Shown: positions 42,921-52,681, counted from the first letter of the stretch. The stretch is 64,000 nt of DNA from Brevibacterium luteolum (GCF_013004595.1 NZ_JABEMC010000001.1:434001-498000); one strand, 5' to 3'. Translations and numbers: made by a program. The notes: generated by a model from the sequence alone, not told the origin.

Positions 42921-45419
42921 ATGCGTTCCATCCGGCGATTCCTCGTCGCAGCAGCCACCTCAGCAGCACTCATCGCCGCGCCATTCTCCACCTCAGCGCT
43001 CGCCGCTCCGGCCCCGGGTGACACCGCCGTCGCCCCCGCCGTTGCCGGCACCTGCGGGGATGACCGGACCGACCTGTGGGACGACGTGCCCCAGGTCGGC
43101 AAGCGCAACGTCGTGACGACTGAGCATTCCGATTCCGTGGCGATGTGCCTGACCGGAGGTCAGATGCACATGTTCAGCCTCGTCGACTGGGCACCGGAAG
43201 GAGGCCAGTACCGCCCGCACACCCGGCACGCGGCGAACTCGCTGTTCTTCAACGTCAACGACAAGCTGAAGATGGCCCTGCCGGCCGAGCCGAAGTGGGA
43301 ATTCACCGGAGCCGCCGGCACGGAAGCCTGGGTGATCCCGCAGCAGCAGAACCCGGAGGGAATCTGGGCCGGTTGGAACACCCAGGACATCCGGGAAGCT
43401 GACATCGACGGGCCGGTCACCATGTCGATCGATTCGGCCAAGTCGAGCGTGCCTGAGGGGGCCAACGTCGAGTTGTTCCAGTTCGGCATCTTCGGCGAAT
43501 CCAAGCGGATCCTATCGCTCAACGACGATGCGCACCGCACTTACCAGCAGCCGGCGAACGCCCACGTGCACTCGAACTGGTCGTTCACCCACCCGGGCAT
43601 CTACAAGCTGCACTTCACCGCGACTGCCACTCCGAAGGATGGACAGCCGACGAGTGCCGGACAGGACTACTACTTCGTCGTCGGTGACTACAACGACTAC
43701 GCCGACGAGCTCACGGAGATCGACATCCCGCCGACTGAGGACCCGACCGAGGATCCCACCGGCGAGCCGACCGATGATCCCAGCCAGACGCCTCCCGAGG
43801 ACAGCGATCTGCCGCGGGTGAGCATCAAGGGCGACCGCACCCACTACCGTGTGGGCGACCCGGCGAACTTCTCGGCCGTGCTGCAGGACAGCGATCGCAT
43901 CGGCGTGCTGTACTGGGAGACCGCTGCAGCCGGTTCGAAGCACTGGAACCGGCAGGGCAACAACGCCGACAACACCTACACGATCCGCGAGATCACCGAC
44001 AAGCACGACGGCACGCGCGTGCGGGCGATCTACCAGGTCGACGGCGGCGGAATCGCAGCCTCGAACGAGTTCGTCATCAAGGTCCGCGGCTCCGCCGAGG
44101 ACGAATCCGATGACAACGGCGAAGATGAGCCCGGCGGCGACGAGACCGCAACGCCTGATGAGACCGAATCGCCCAATGAGGGCGAGGGGTCAGAGAAGGA
44201 CGGCTCCGAGAACGACGGTTCGAAGGACTCTGACGCCAAGGGCAACGCCAGCGGCAGCGGCTCCGGCAGCGGTGCTGGCAGCTCCGGTTCCGGTGCCAGC
44301 GGCACCGGCGCCTCGGGCGCGGGATCTGGCGGATCCGGTGGCAAGACCTACGCCGTGTGCACCCCCGACTCCGCACCGAACGGACACGGCGGCACCGGAG
44401 CCTCCGGTGGCGGCGGTGCTGGTGGCGGCGCCGGCGGCGGCGCCGAGGGCCAGGGCACCGAAGGCGACGAGGCACCCGCTGGTGAGCGCGTGCAGGTCTC
44501 CGACGGACACTTCGACTTCGGCCCCCGGATGCGCGGGAACTCCGTCAAGGCGCAGCTCAAGGACGACCGCGAGGCGCCGCCGACCTGGCGTGACCCGGCA
44601 GACGTCGAGTTCCTCATCAGCGATGCGGCCAAGCAGCCGCTGCCGGACCAAGGCTTCGACTTCGTCGGCAACCCCGGCGACGAGGTGTGGATGATCAGCC
44701 AGGTGCAGCAGACCGGTGTGCCGTGGCTGGGCTGGAACACCCAGGACCCCGAGCTCGTCAACAACGCCTCGGCCGTCAACATGCGCCTCGACTCCGTCAA
44801 CGGACCCGGCAAGCTCAACGTGTTCGTCGGCGGTGGCGGATTCGGTGGCACCGACGTCAAGCAGGTCTTCCAGCAGGCCGGCGACTCCTACGACATCCCG
44901 ATGCGCACCCATGAGCACGGCTACTGGGTGTTCACCGCAGCCGGACAGTACACCGCGGACATCACCTTCACCGTCACCACCGCAGCAGGTGAGCAGCTGA
45001 GCGCCTCGGGCACCCTGCACTTCACCGTCGGCGGCGACGCCAACGCCGGTGGCGAGGCCCAGGCTGGCGGCGCCGTTGCACAGGCCGCCGGCGCACAGCC
45101 GGGCCAGCCGGGTCAGCCCGGTGCTCCCGGACAGCCGGGCCAGCCAGGCGAAGCTGGCCAGCCGGGAGCCGATCCGAGCGCCTCGGCAACCCCGTCGAGC
45201 GCACCGGCCGGTGCCGGCGCCTCGGGCGCGGGCAGTTCCGGGACGATGACGGACAAGGGCGGCAACCCGGTTCCGGCCGGCGCCAAGATCCGCTACGTCG
45301 ACTGCTCGAACCTGCCGCGCACCGGTGCCGGCTCGATCGGCTACTACGTCGCCGGCGGCGCGGTGCTCATCGCGCTGGGCGTGGTGCTCCTGTCTGCCCG
45401 CCGAAAGGAAGACAGCTGA
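42921..45419 (+). CDS. LPxTG surface protein with two anchored-repeat (choice-of-anchor M) domains
   Basis: 832 residues. Signal peptide (cleavage near ALA-AP, residue 28). The first anchored-repeat domain (about 40-255) contains AGWNTQD, followed by a Pro/Thr/Asp linker, an immunoglobulin-like domain (about 298-392), an acidic and Gly/Ser-rich linker, a second repeat domain (about 520-710) with LGWNTQD, and a collagen-like stretch of repeated GQP. LPRTG, a helix and RRKEDS complete a sortase signal. Both domains carry the actinobacterial surface-anchored repeat (TIGR03769-like). First gene of the cluster; the next gene begins 5 nt after its stop. Confidence 0.9.
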   Translation: MRSIRRFLVAAATSAALIAAPFSTSALAAPAPGDTAVAPAVAGTCGDDRTDLWDDVPQVGKRNVVTTEHSDSVAMCLTGGQMHMFSLVDWAPEGGQYRPHTRHAANSLFFNVNDKLKMALPAEPKWEFTGAAGTEAWVIPQQQNPEGIWAGWNTQDIREADIDGPVTMSIDSAKSSVPEGANVELFQFGIFGESKRILSLNDDAHRTYQQPANAHVHSNWSFTHPGIYKLHFTATATPKDGQPTSAGQDYYFVVGDYNDYADELTEIDIPPTEDPTEDPTGEPTDDPSQTPPEDSDLPRVSIKGDRTHYRVGDPANFSAVLQDSDRIGVLYWETAAAGSKHWNRQGNNADNTYTIREITDKHDGTRVRAIYQVDGGGIAASNEFVIKVRGSAEDESDDNGEDEPGGDETATPDETESPNEGEGSEKDGSENDGSKDSDAKGNASGSGSGSGAGSSGSGASGTGASGAGSGGSGGKTYAVCTPDSAPNGHGGTGASGGGGAGGGAGGGAEGQGTEGDEAPAGERVQVSDGHFDFGPRMRGNSVKAQLKDDREAPPTWRDPADVEFLISDAAKQPLPDQGFDFVGNPGDEVWMISQVQQTGVPWLGWNTQDPELVNNASAVNMRLDSVNGPGKLNVFVGGGGFGGTDVKQVFQQAGDSYDIPMRTHEHGYWVFTAAGQYTADITFTVTTAAGEQLSASGTLHFTVGGDANAGGEAQAGGAVAQAAGAQPGQPGQPGAPGQPGQPGEAGQPGADPSASATPSSAPAGAGASGAGSSGTMTDKGGNPVPAGAKIRYVDCSNLPRTGAGSIGYYVAGGAVLIALGVVLLSARRKEDS

Positions 45420-45424
45420 GGCGC

Positions 45425-46966
45425 ATGCGCCGGCTGGCCGCACTGTGCACGACCCTGACCCTGGCCATCTCCGGGTGCGTGGCGAAGCCGCTGCTGAGCG
45501 CGCACCCGGAGGACGGCAGGCTGCAGGTGGTGGCGACGACGAACGTCATCGCCGACATCGCCGCCCAGGTCGGCGGAGAGCACGTGCAGGTCGCCAGCCT
45601 CGTGCCGCCGGGGGCGGACCCGCACTCCTATGAGCCGACGCTGCGCGATGTGCGCAATATCGTCTACGCCGACGTCGCGTTCTCCAACTACGTGCTGCTC
45701 GAAGAGCACAAGCTCATCAAGACCCTCGACTCCAACATCAGCCCGCAGGCGGCGAACGTCGCCCTGGCCGAAGGTGCGGTGAAGTACGCCGCCGAGGTGA
45801 TCCCGCTCGTCGAGGACGTCTCGCTCGACACGATCTGGCTGGGCCTGCGCGTCCACGGCGGCGGCAGCCGATTCGGCGCCGACCGCACAAGCGATATGCA
45901 CCTGCGGCTGACCGGATTCTCTGGGCCGGGCACGATGCACGGGTTCCTTACCGAGGGTCTGGGCCAGACGTCGATGTACTTCGATACCAGCGACGGTGTC
46001 GACCCGAGTGAGGACGAGGCGGTGCTGCCGGCCAATGCGCACACGCACTTGAGCTGGGCGTTCTCCAAGCCGGGTGTCTACACCGCGACCTTCGCCGGCA
46101 GCGTGCGGCCGGAGGCCGACGGGCCGCAGAAGCGGGTCGGGGAAGCGACGTTCACCTTCGTCGTCGGTAAGGACCCGTCCCAGATCCCGGAGCTGGCTGG
46201 ACGTGAGCGGCTGGCCGGCGGGCATGCCGATGTCACGATGAACCTCGACAAGCAGGCGATGGAGATCGTCTACGACGACACGAGCGGCGGGACGGTCGAG
46301 CACCGGCACATCCCCGCCTCGGACGCGGTCATCGAGGTGACGAACAAGGCCTGGCAGGAGATCCCGTCCGGGGCCGGGTTCCTCGGGCCGAGGGGCTCAT
46401 CGGTGTACCTGCTGCCGCAGGCGGTGCTCGGCAAGCACGTCCACGGTGAGATCGACCCGCACCTGTGGCATTCGGTGACGAACGCGATCGCCTACGCCAA
46501 GCTCATCCGCGACACCTTCATCGCAAAGGACCCTGCGCACAGGGACGAGTACCACGCCGCCGCCGAGGCATACATCGACCGGCTCGATGCGCTCGATGAC
46601 GAGGTGCGGAAGACGATCGCCGAGATCCCCGAGTCCCGCCGCCACCTGGTGACTACGCATGACGCGTTCGCCTACCTGGCCAAGGACTACGGCATCCCAG
46701 TGGCAGGCTTCGTCACCCCGAACCCGTCGACCGAACCGTCGATCACCGACATGGTGAGGCTCACCGACACGGTGCGCAACCTCAAAGTGCCCGCCGTGTT
46801 CCTCGAACCCCAGCTGGCCAGCCGTGCGCAGACGCTGCGCGAACTAGCCTCCGTCACCGGCATCGACGTCTGCCCGATCTACTCCGATGCCTTCGATGAC
46901 ACCGTTACGACCTATGAAGGGCTCATGCGCTTCAACGCCCGATCACTCACGAGGTGCCTGTCATGA
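45425..46966 (+). CDS. Anchored-repeat-type ABC transporter substrate-binding lipoprotein (ZnuA-like, with inserted domain)
   Basis: 513 residues. Lipobox ISGC (Cys18). The flanking parts form a cluster A-I metal-binding fold: H67 (ADPHSYEPT), H346 (DPHLWHS), H412 (THDAFAYLA) and D488 (YSDAFDD) fit the His3-Asp zinc/manganese ligands of ZnuA/TroA. Between H67 and H346 a roughly 200-residue anchored-repeat domain (about 130-330; IWLGLRV, HTHLSWAFSKPGVYT) is inserted. Corresponds to TIGR03772-like proteins. Ends with ATGA overlap into the next gene. Confidence 0.92.
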   Translation: MRRLAALCTTLTLAISGCVAKPLLSAHPEDGRLQVVATTNVIADIAAQVGGEHVQVASLVPPGADPHSYEPTLRDVRNIVYADVAFSNYVLLEEHKLIKTLDSNISPQAANVALAEGAVKYAAEVIPLVEDVSLDTIWLGLRVHGGGSRFGADRTSDMHLRLTGFSGPGTMHGFLTEGLGQTSMYFDTSDGVDPSEDEAVLPANAHTHLSWAFSKPGVYTATFAGSVRPEADGPQKRVGEATFTFVVGKDPSQIPELAGRERLAGGHADVTMNLDKQAMEIVYDDTSGGTVEHRHIPASDAVIEVTNKAWQEIPSGAGFLGPRGSSVYLLPQAVLGKHVHGEIDPHLWHSVTNAIAYAKLIRDTFIAKDPAHRDEYHAAAEAYIDRLDALDDEVRKTIAEIPESRRHLVTTHDAFAYLAKDYGIPVAGFVTPNPSTEPSITDMVRLTDTVRNLKVPAVFLEPQLASRAQTLRELASVTGIDVCPIYSDAFDDTVTTYEGLMRFNARSLTRCLS

Positions 46967-47928
46967 CCATCCGCTCCGCCCTCAGCTCCGCCTGCCTGGC
47001 CGCCGCCCTCATCATCGGCCCGGCCGCCGCCCCGGCACTCGCCCAGCCGACCGAGGACCCCAACCTCGAGCAGACTGTCACCGGTGAGGAGAAGCTCGTC
47101 GACGACGAGGCCGTCCTCGACGCAGGCCACGTCGACATCGGGCCCAAGCAGGTCGGCAGCGAGTTCCATCTCGTCATGCGCGATGACACCGAAGCCCCGC
47201 CGGTGTGGCGCAGCCTCGACAAGACCGTCCTCAAGGTCAACGACGAGGGCGCGAAGATGCCGATGCCCGAAGACGAGCAGTACTCCTTCATCGGCGCGAA
47301 GCCAGGCGAAGACGTCTGGCTCATCCCGCAGGTCGAGAAGCCCGGCCTCATCTGGGTCGGCTGGAACACCCAGGACCCGGCCTTCACACAGACCGCCCAA
47401 CGCGGCATGAACCTCGAATACCACGGCATGCAGGGGCCCGGTGACATGGTGCTGTACCTGCAGAACGGCAGCTTCGGCGAACCCGAGCAGCTGTGGGATT
47501 CGCGCAAGGGCGCGGACCAGAAGATCTTCGTGGAGAACAACACCCACACTCACGCCAACTGGGTTTTCACCAAGCCCGGCGTCTACCTCCTCGACGTCGG
47601 CGTGTCCTTCACCGACGCCTCGGGCAACGAGGTCTCCTCCCGGCAGGTGCTGCGCCTGGCCGTCGGCGATGCCGCCAGCACCGATGAGGCGATGAGCGCC
47701 GAGTACACCGGCGGTCAGGACAGCGGCGACGGTGATGCGGCCGGCAAGGCTGATGCCGATGCCGGCGCCGAGGCGGGGGCCGGGTCGGGTGCCGATCCGC
47801 TCATGTTCGTGCTGCTGGGTGTCGGCGCGGTGCTCCTCGTCGTCGCCGCCATCGCAGTCATCGGCACCGCACGCGCCAAGAAGCGCGCCGCGGCAGCCCA
47901 GGACAGCAGCCAGGGGACCGGCCAGTGA
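46963..47928 (+). CDS. Anchored-repeat surface protein, membrane-anchored
   Basis: 321 residues from ATG 46963 (four-base ATGA overlap with the lipoprotein stop). Signal peptide (cleavage near ALAQP), one anchored-repeat domain (about 40-230; VGWNTQDPAF, NWVFTKPGVYLLDVG), an Ala/Asp/Gly linker and a C-terminal membrane helix followed by a Lys/Arg/Ala-rich tail. No LPxTG, unlike the first gene, so it is held by the membrane. Overlaps the ATPase gene by GTGA. Confidence 0.88.
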   Translation: MTIRSALSSACLAAALIIGPAAAPALAQPTEDPNLEQTVTGEEKLVDDEAVLDAGHVDIGPKQVGSEFHLVMRDDTEAPPVWRSLDKTVLKVNDEGAKMPMPEDEQYSFIGAKPGEDVWLIPQVEKPGLIWVGWNTQDPAFTQTAQRGMNLEYHGMQGPGDMVLYLQNGSFGEPEQLWDSRKGADQKIFVENNTHTHANWVFTKPGVYLLDVGVSFTDASGNEVSSRQVLRLAVGDAASTDEAMSAEYTGGQDSGDGDAAGKADADAGAEAGAGSGADPLMFVLLGVGAVLLVVAAIAVIGTARAKKRAAAAQDSSQGTGQ

Positions 47929-48707
47929 GGCAGGCAGACGTGACCAGCACGGCTACCGCCTCGGGCGCGGCACTGACGGTCGCCGGGCTCACCGTCGACC
48001 TCGGCGGCAGGCCGGTGCTCACCGGGCTGAACCTCACCGTCGAGCACGGCCAGTTCCTCGGGTTGCTCGGACCCAATGGTGCGGGCAAGACGACCCTGCT
48101 GCGCGCGATCCTCGGGCTCCTCCCGCACCGCGGGGACATCCGCGTCGCCGGCAAGCCGGCCGCAGCGCTGCGCGGGCGGATCGGGTATGTGCCCCAGCGC
48201 CACGAATTCACCTGGGACTTCCCGATCAGCGTCGAAGACGTCGTGCTCACCGGCCGGTCCTCACGGCTGGGCTGGCTGCGCCGCCCGCAGGTCGCCGACT
48301 TTCAGGCCGTCAACACCGCGCTCGCCCAGGTCGAACTCGACCATGTGCGGGGTCGCCCGGTCGCCGAGCTCTCCGGCGGGCAGCGCCAGCGGGTGCTCGT
48401 CGCCCGGGCACTTGCGATGGACTCCCAGCTGCTGCTGCTCGACGAGCCATTCACCGGCGTCGACATGCCGACCGCCGAACTGCTCACCGGCCTCTTCGGC
48501 CGGCTCGCCGCACACGGGCGCACCGTCATCATGTCCACCCACGACCTGCCTTCAGCAATGGCCACCTGCACGCAGATCGCGCTGCTGCGCGGAACCATCC
48601 GCCAGCAGGGCACACCGGATGAGGTCCGCGACCGGCAGGCGTGGATGGACACCTTCAGCGTCTCGGCGACTTCACCGCTTCTCACCAGCATCGGACTGAT
48701 CGCATGA
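47925..48707 (+). CDS. Anchored-repeat-type ABC transporter ATP-binding protein
   Basis: 260 residues, GTG start overlapping the previous stop. Walker A GPNGAGKTT (49-57), signature LSGGQ (149-153) and Walker B LLLLDEP (169-175) are intact; the switch His is in MSTHDLP. Closest to ZnuC/MntB-type ATPases. Powers the permease next to it (ATGA overlap). Confidence 0.95.
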   Translation: MRQADVTSTATASGAALTVAGLTVDLGGRPVLTGLNLTVEHGQFLGLLGPNGAGKTTLLRAILGLLPHRGDIRVAGKPAAALRGRIGYVPQRHEFTWDFPISVEDVVLTGRSSRLGWLRRPQVADFQAVNTALAQVELDHVRGRPVAELSGGQRQRVLVARALAMDSQLLLLDEPFTGVDMPTAELLTGLFGRLAAHGRTVIMSTHDLPSAMATCTQIALLRGTIRQQGTPDEVRDRQAWMDTFSVSATSPLLTSIGLIA

Positions 48708-49570
48708 GCTTCATCGACTTCCTTTCCGACCTGACCAACCCGATGCTCGCCTTCCTGCCCAAGGCGCTGCTCATGGCGGTCATGGCCTCGATCATCTGCG
48801 GTGTCGTCGGCACCTACGTCGTGCTGCGCGGCATGTCCTTCATCGGCGACGCTGTCGCCCACTCGGTGTTCCCCGGCCTGGCGATCGCCTTCGTGCTGCA
48901 GGGCTCCCTCGTCCTCGGCGGGGCGGTAGCCGGCGTGTGCACCGCGATCCTCGTCGCGATCTTCTCCCAGAACCGCCGGCTGAAGGAGGACAGCATCATC
49001 GGCGTGTTCTTCGTCGCCGCCTTCGCCGCCGGCATCGTCATCATCTCCCAGGCACCCGGTTACGCCGGCTCCCTGACGGACTTCCTGTTCGGCTCGATCA
49101 CCGGCATCCCCACCCGCGACGTCTACACCGTCGCGATCACCGGCACGCTCATCATCACGCTGCTCGTCGTACTCCACAAGGAACTCGTGGCCGTCAGCCT
49201 CGACCGCGACTTCGCCCGCGCCATGGGCTTGCCGGTGTTCTGGCTCGACATCGTCCTCTACGTGCTCGTCACCCTGGCGATCGTCGTGTCCGTCCAGACC
49301 ATCGGCAACATCCTCGTCCTCGCCCTGCTCATCGCCCCGGCCGCCGCCGCCCGCCTGCTGACCGACCGGCTTGTTTCGATGATGATCCTCGCCCCCGTCA
49401 TCGGTGCGGTCGGCGCATTCGCCGGCCTGTACCTGTCCTGGGGTTTCGATCTGCCCGTCGGCGGCACCATCGTCCTGGTGCTCACCGCAGTGTTCCTGCT
49501 GCTGTGGATCGTCGCCCCACGCCACGGCCTGCTCATGCGCGGCCGCCAGCGGGTGGTCGCCCATGCCTGA
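48704..49570 (+). CDS. Anchored-repeat-type ABC transporter permease
   Basis: 288 residues from ATG 48704 (ATGA overlap), with about eight hydrophobic segments. Typical ABC-3 metal permease features: VLRGMSFIGDAVAHSVFPGLA near the N-terminus and NILVLALLIAPAAAARLLTDR. Translocates the metal bound by the ZnuA-like lipoprotein. It overlaps the next gene by 8 nt. Confidence 0.95.
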   Translation: MSFIDFLSDLTNPMLAFLPKALLMAVMASIICGVVGTYVVLRGMSFIGDAVAHSVFPGLAIAFVLQGSLVLGGAVAGVCTAILVAIFSQNRRLKEDSIIGVFFVAAFAAGIVIISQAPGYAGSLTDFLFGSITGIPTRDVYTVAITGTLIITLLVVLHKELVAVSLDRDFARAMGLPVFWLDIVLYVLVTLAIVVSVQTIGNILVLALLIAPAAAARLLTDRLVSMMILAPVIGAVGAFAGLYLSWGFDLPVGGTIVLVLTAVFLLLWIVAPRHGLLMRGRQRVVAHA

Positions 49571-51662
49571 GACCCTCCGGCAGGCAGTATCGCTGCTGGT
49601 GGTCACCCTGCTTGCCGCCGCACACGTCGCGTTCGGCTGGATGCCGGTGACCGCAGCCGAGGCGCCGGGCACCGACAGTGCCGACGCTCCCGTGTCGCTG
49701 AAGACCACTGGTGAGAGTGCCGGGCGCCTGCACGTCGACACGCGTTCCTTCGCTCGTGCTCTCGGTCCGGTGACCGTGCGCATCGACCGTTCGACCGTGC
49801 CCGAGGCGGAGTTCGCCGGCCGGAGGCTGCCGGCGGCTGTGCAGATGCGCCCGCAGACCACCGGCCACCTGCCGGTCACCGGCCTGGAGTCAGGCGCCTG
49901 CCTGGGCGTACGCGTCTCGGCTGTCGTGAAGAAGGGCGAGAAGACTCAGCGGGCCACGATCGACACCGTCGTCACCACTAGCGGCACGGGTGCAGGCGAC
50001 GCGACGACCTGCCCGGACTACACCGAGCTGCCCCACATCGCACCGCAGCCGATGCCCACCCCGAAGGCGAAGCCCGGTCCAGGCGAGGGTGCCGTGCACA
50101 TCACCCCAGAAGGGGCCTTCACCCGCGCTGGCCGGGAGTGGGCGAAGGCCAGTGACCTCGACCGGAAGCTCGAGAAGCACGAGGACGGTGCGATCGCCGA
50201 GGACATCACCCTCGACATCGACCAGCTCACCGGCACCACCGCCTCGGGCGCGGAGACCGCGCATGAACCAGGGCCCCGTGACTGGGTCGAGGTGCGCATC
50301 CGCAGTGCTGAGAAGGTGCAGCTGACGAACCCCGCCGACCCGCGCGGCACCCAGCATCATCCCGGGAGCGCGAAGACCGTGACGATGCGCATGACCGACC
50401 CGACCCGGCTCGTCTTCGACGCCGCGTTCCCCACCACCGGCCCGCACTGCCTGGGCCTCGACATCGTCGCGGCAGGGAGGAAGGAACCGGCCGTTGCCAC
50501 CACACTGCACTACGGGCTGCGCGGCGCTGATGCACGCACCTGCCCCGATCCGCGCGACCCCGACGCCGCCCCCGACGACGAGTCCGAGGACCCCGACGAC
50601 TCCGGCGACCCCGATGACACCGACACCGGTGACGACGGAGACAAAGACGACGACACCGGCGAGGACACCAACAGCGATGACACGGACAGCCGCGACTCCG
50701 ATCCTGAGGGCGGTCTGAGCCTAGAGGAGCGGCGCACGCTGGCCGACCAAGGGGCCGTGTTCGGCTCCGATATGGTCGCCTCTGCTCCGGTGCCCGGCCT
50801 GCCGCTCGTCCAGAGCATCTCCGCTCCGGTGGTGCCGGCTTTCGGGCTCATGTGCACCCCGGCAGCCGCAGGCCAGCGCGTCCAGGTCCGCTCCGGGCTC
50901 ACCCAGCTGGCCATCACCCACGACTTCACCGGTCCGCGCGCCGAACTCACCGACCTACGCACCCACACCCCGGTCACCCGCCAGCTCGCCGATGTCGACT
51001 ACGTGCTGCCAGCCACCGCCACCCTCACCGTCGGCGACGACGGACTCGGTGACATCGCGAAACCCGGTGACGAGCTGTGGGCCAGCTCCCAGGACGGGAT
51101 GAGCGCACCGGCCATCGGCATCGCGGCTGTCGGCGGGCAGCTGCGCGGCAGCGTCGAGGTCGGCATCGACACCGTCGCAGGGCCCGGCGACGTCGCCCTC
51201 ATCGGCACCGATGAGTTCGGCGACAGCTCCCTGCTGGCTGCCGCCGGATCGGCGATGAGTGTGCCGGCCGGCGGCACCGAGTTCCCCCGCTTCGCTTTCA
51301 CCCAACCGGGCACCTATACCGTCAACACCGTCATTCGCACCGGCAACAGCAGCACCTCGGCCCAGGAGATCGTCGTCCCGCTGCACTTCTCCGTCGGCGA
51401 GGTCGCCTCCCCAGTGGCGACCAACACCGCGCTCGCCGCCCTGGTGGGAACCTGCACCGACGTGTCGATGGCCTCCACTCTCGCCCAGCCGGACCTGCCC
51501 GAACAGCAGCCCAGCCCCGAGGCGGCACCACCCCCGGCCGTCACCGGCCCGGCTGCCTGGATGTGGCTGCTGGCAGGCCTCGGTATGGGCATCGCACTCA
51601 CCGCCGCCGGCTGGGGAACCCTGCTGCTTGTGCGCAGCCTCAGCCCCGGGAGGTCCACATGA
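49563..51662 (+). CDS. Anchored-repeat cluster wall-associated surface protein
   Basis: 699 residues from ATG 49563 (8-nt overlap). A hydrophobic N-terminus (7-30) acts as a signal. A domain of about 30-320 is followed by an Asp/Glu-rich linker (about 340-385), a second anchored-repeat-like domain (about 400-615; LWASSQDG, FAFTQPGTYTV), a Pro/Glu linker and a C-terminal helix. No LPxTG. Corresponds to the TIGR03773-like wall proteins of this system. ATGA overlap with the transglycosylase. Confidence 0.88.
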   Translation: MPETLRQAVSLLVVTLLAAAHVAFGWMPVTAAEAPGTDSADAPVSLKTTGESAGRLHVDTRSFARALGPVTVRIDRSTVPEAEFAGRRLPAAVQMRPQTTGHLPVTGLESGACLGVRVSAVVKKGEKTQRATIDTVVTTSGTGAGDATTCPDYTELPHIAPQPMPTPKAKPGPGEGAVHITPEGAFTRAGREWAKASDLDRKLEKHEDGAIAEDITLDIDQLTGTTASGAETAHEPGPRDWVEVRIRSAEKVQLTNPADPRGTQHHPGSAKTVTMRMTDPTRLVFDAAFPTTGPHCLGLDIVAAGRKEPAVATTLHYGLRGADARTCPDPRDPDAAPDDESEDPDDSGDPDDTDTGDDGDKDDDTGEDTNSDDTDSRDSDPEGGLSLEERRTLADQGAVFGSDMVASAPVPGLPLVQSISAPVVPAFGLMCTPAAAGQRVQVRSGLTQLAITHDFTGPRAELTDLRTHTPVTRQLADVDYVLPATATLTVGDDGLGDIAKPGDELWASSQDGMSAPAIGIAAVGGQLRGSVEVGIDTVAGPGDVALIGTDEFGDSSLLAAAGSAMSVPAGGTEFPRFAFTQPGTYTVNTVIRTGNSSTSAQEIVVPLHFSVGEVASPVATNTALAALVGTCTDVSMASTLAQPDLPEQQPSPEAAPPPAVTGPAAWMWLLAGLGMGIALTAAGWGTLLLVRSLSPGRST

Positions 51663-52579
51663 AGCCGGCCCGCCTGCGCGCCGTCGGGCTCATCGCCTTC
51701 GGGCTGAGTCTGGCCGTGCTCACGATGCTCTTCCTCAGCGACCTCGTCGGCGCCCACCAGCGGGCGAGAGCCCAGTCACCGCACGACCCGCGGCCCACCG
51801 CCGAGGCGGTGCCCACCCCAGCCCAGGAGGCACCGGCTGGCCCGGACGCCGGTGGGGGAGCAGACACCGCGCAGCTGCAGCGCACCCAGGTGTCCTCCCA
51901 GTGGATCGCCGACCAGTCCAGGCGCACCGGCATCCCCGCCCGGGTGCTGCAGAGCTATGTCGCCGCCGAGATCTGGGCGGCCCGCCAGTTCCCGCAGTGC
52001 GGGCTGCGCTGGAACACCCTGGCCGGCATCGGGTTCGTCGAATCCGCCCACGGCACCCTCGGCGGCACCTCGGTGACAGCCGCAGGAACTGCCGCCCAGC
52101 CGATCATCGGCCCGCAGCTCAACGGCCGCGGACTCGCCCGCATCACCGACACCGACGGCGGCAGACTCGATCAGGACCGCGACTTCGACCGGGCGGTCGG
52201 GCCGATGCAGTTCCTGCCGGCAACGTGGCAGGCCTTCGGCATCGACGGCAACGGCGACGGCACCGCGGACGCCCAGAACATCGACGACGCCACCGCCTCG
52301 GCGGCGAAGTACCTGTGCAACGGCCAGCGCAACCTCGCCACCCCGGAGGGCTGGACCCAGGCGATCCTCGCCTACAACCCATCCGATGCCTACGTCCGCG
52401 CGGTCTTCGACGCCGCCAACCGCACCGCCCATGCCAGCAGCGGCGCCCCGCTGACCCCACCGCAGCCGGCCCAGGCGGGAACCCAGCCACCAGCCACTGA
52501 CGGGGCCCAGCCCCCAGGGTTCGGGCCCTCCCACCAGCCCGGAGCACAGCCGAGCACACCGCACCCGGGCGCCGGCTGA
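51659..52579 (+). CDS. Lytic murein transglycosylase (SLT_2 type)
   Basis: 306 residues. Membrane helix near the N-terminus (about 11-28), a linker, then the transglycosylase domain: GIGFVESAHG carries the catalytic Glu, and AVGPMQFLPATW and GNGDGTADAQN are MltB-like motifs. A Pro/Gln/Thr-rich C-terminal tail follows. Cleaves glycan strands; in this coupled cluster it may open wall for assembly or placement of the large surface proteins. Confidence 0.9.
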   Translation: MKPARLRAVGLIAFGLSLAVLTMLFLSDLVGAHQRARAQSPHDPRPTAEAVPTPAQEAPAGPDAGGGADTAQLQRTQVSSQWIADQSRRTGIPARVLQSYVAAEIWAARQFPQCGLRWNTLAGIGFVESAHGTLGGTSVTAAGTAAQPIIGPQLNGRGLARITDTDGGRLDQDRDFDRAVGPMQFLPATWQAFGIDGNGDGTADAQNIDDATASAAKYLCNGQRNLATPEGWTQAILAYNPSDAYVRAVFDAANRTAHASSGAPLTPPQPAQAGTQPPATDGAQPPGFGPSHQPGAQPSTPHPGAG

Positions 52580-52681
52580 GGATCGGGGGGATTTCCCCAC
52601 CCGAGGCGGCGGGCACCTCCATCCCGGCAGCACGCGGCAGCGACGAGAGTGGAAGCACAGCTTCGACGACGAGGAGTCGCC

